Below, piece by piece: positions 5,526 through 5,782 of a stretch of 5,782 nt of DNA (the first letter of the stretch is position 1; each line of letters starts with the position of its first letter). Origin of the DNA: an uncultured bacterium (GTDB taxonomy: Bacteria; Cyanobacteriota; Vampirovibrionia; Gastranaerophilales; Gastranaerophilaceae); the NCBI GenBank assembly GCA_900554095.1, contig USGC01000114.1, positions 1 through 5,782 of the forward strand, given 5' to 3'. The position numbers and the translations under genes are program-made. The notes under the pieces are model-generated. The model ran no database searches, was not told the origin of the DNA, and saw only the letters and a program-made list of their open reading frames with translations.

Positions 5526-5782
5526 ATGGAAAAAATTTCAGAAAAAGCAAAAAGAGAGCTTGACAAACTTTTGGAAGGCAACAGGTGCTTTGTTGAAGGC
5601 ATTGTTGTAGAAAAGAACATGTGCGTTGAAACTTTGAAGAAATTTGCGTTTCACCAAAACCCCGGCGCTGTAATTCTAACGTGTTCAGACTCGCGCGTTG
5701 TGCCTGAGATAATCTTCAACTGCGGCATAGGCGAGATTTTCGTAATACGCGTTGCCGGCATGACAACGGGGCCGAATATTAT
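5526..5782 (+). CDS. Beta-class carbonic anhydrase, N-terminal part (3' truncated by window)
   Basis: The enzyme interconverts CO2 and bicarbonate with a zinc centre, supplying bicarbonate for carboxylations or buffering pH. Only the first 85 codons are present, open to the window edge. Recognition rests on the EGNRCF segment near residues 17-22, then VILTCSDSRVVPEIIF (49-64). That segment holds the first zinc-ligand Cys C53 and the D55-R57 catalytic dyad. It is followed by GIGEIFVIRVAGM (67-79), typical of beta-carbonic anhydrases apart from M79 where AGN is usual. The second and third zinc ligands (HxxC) should lie just beyond the window. It starts at the ATG at 5526, preceded by a run of T rather than an SD. 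It is divergent from the regulator gene across 90 bp, so the regulator could affect it, but nothing proves this. Confidence 0.9.
   Translation, partial: MEKISEKAKRELDKLLEGNRCFVEGIVVEKNMCVETLKKFAFHQNPGAVILTCSDSRVVPEIIFNCGIGEIFVIRVAGMTTGPNI

Noticed and set aside
5425..5610. Plus-strand open frame of 61 codons across the divergent promoter region
   Set aside because: It overlaps the carbonic anhydrase start in another frame and the regulator start on the opposite strand, has no SD, and encodes Lys/Phe-rich low-complexity sequence; the carbonic anhydrase frame is clearly the real one.
1..5782. Mobile elements, CRISPR arrays, tRNA or rRNA genes
   Set aside because: I read through the window and found no regularly spaced repeats, terminal inverted repeats, transposase motifs, cloverleaf-like or rRNA-like stretches; the genes fill it almost completely.

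Overview
This window looks like ordinary chromosomal DNA from an AT-rich bacterium. It is densely packed with long intact genes, short or overlapping junctions and Shine-Dalgarno (SD) motifs, and I see no mobile-element signatures. The phylum cannot be fixed from this stretch. The envelope sensor kinase with an OmpR/PhoB-type regulator and the self-contained shikimate genes fit many free-living or gut bacteria. My tentative impression is a Vampirovibrionia/Melainabacteria-like or Elusimicrobia-like lineage, but I place little weight on it.

Layout: (1) Positions 3-1828, plus strand: the 3' end of aroC (chorismate synthase), then aroK (shikimate kinase) and aroB (3-dehydroquinate synthase), which overlap by 8 bp. 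This is a shikimate-pathway cluster making chorismate for aromatic amino acids and folate. (2) Positions 5435 down to 1839, minus strand: a compact four-gene unit, read as OmpR-family response regulator, membrane sensor histidine kinase, TadA-like deaminase, and a TIGR02757/DUF2400 protein of unknown function. Junctions are a 3-nt gap, a 4-bp ATGA overlap and an 11-bp overlap, so it reads as one operon. It converges on aroB with only 10 nt between the two stop codons. (3) Positions 5436-5525: a 90-bp divergent promoter region. (4) Position 5526 to the end, plus strand: the 5' end of a beta-carbonic anhydrase gene.

How they work together: the regulator and kinase form a sensory pair that phosphorylates and controls unknown targets. 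The co-transcribed deaminase and DUF2400 protein are probably housekeeping passengers in translation or nucleic-acid maintenance, with no obvious mechanistic link to signalling. The Aro proteins act in one pathway.

The most interesting signal is at the starts of aroK and the carbonic anhydrase gene. Both have a TAAAAT -10-like hexamer exactly 6 nt before the ATG and no SD, which predicts leaderless transcripts. Genes inside the operons carry clear SD motifs, apart from the kinase gene, which follows its neighbour by 3 nt. Secondary points are an atypical G1 box in the kinase, a DNA-glycosylase-like motif in the DUF2400 protein, and a hairpin containing both convergent stop codons. I do not see a novel defence, mobile or RNA system here.
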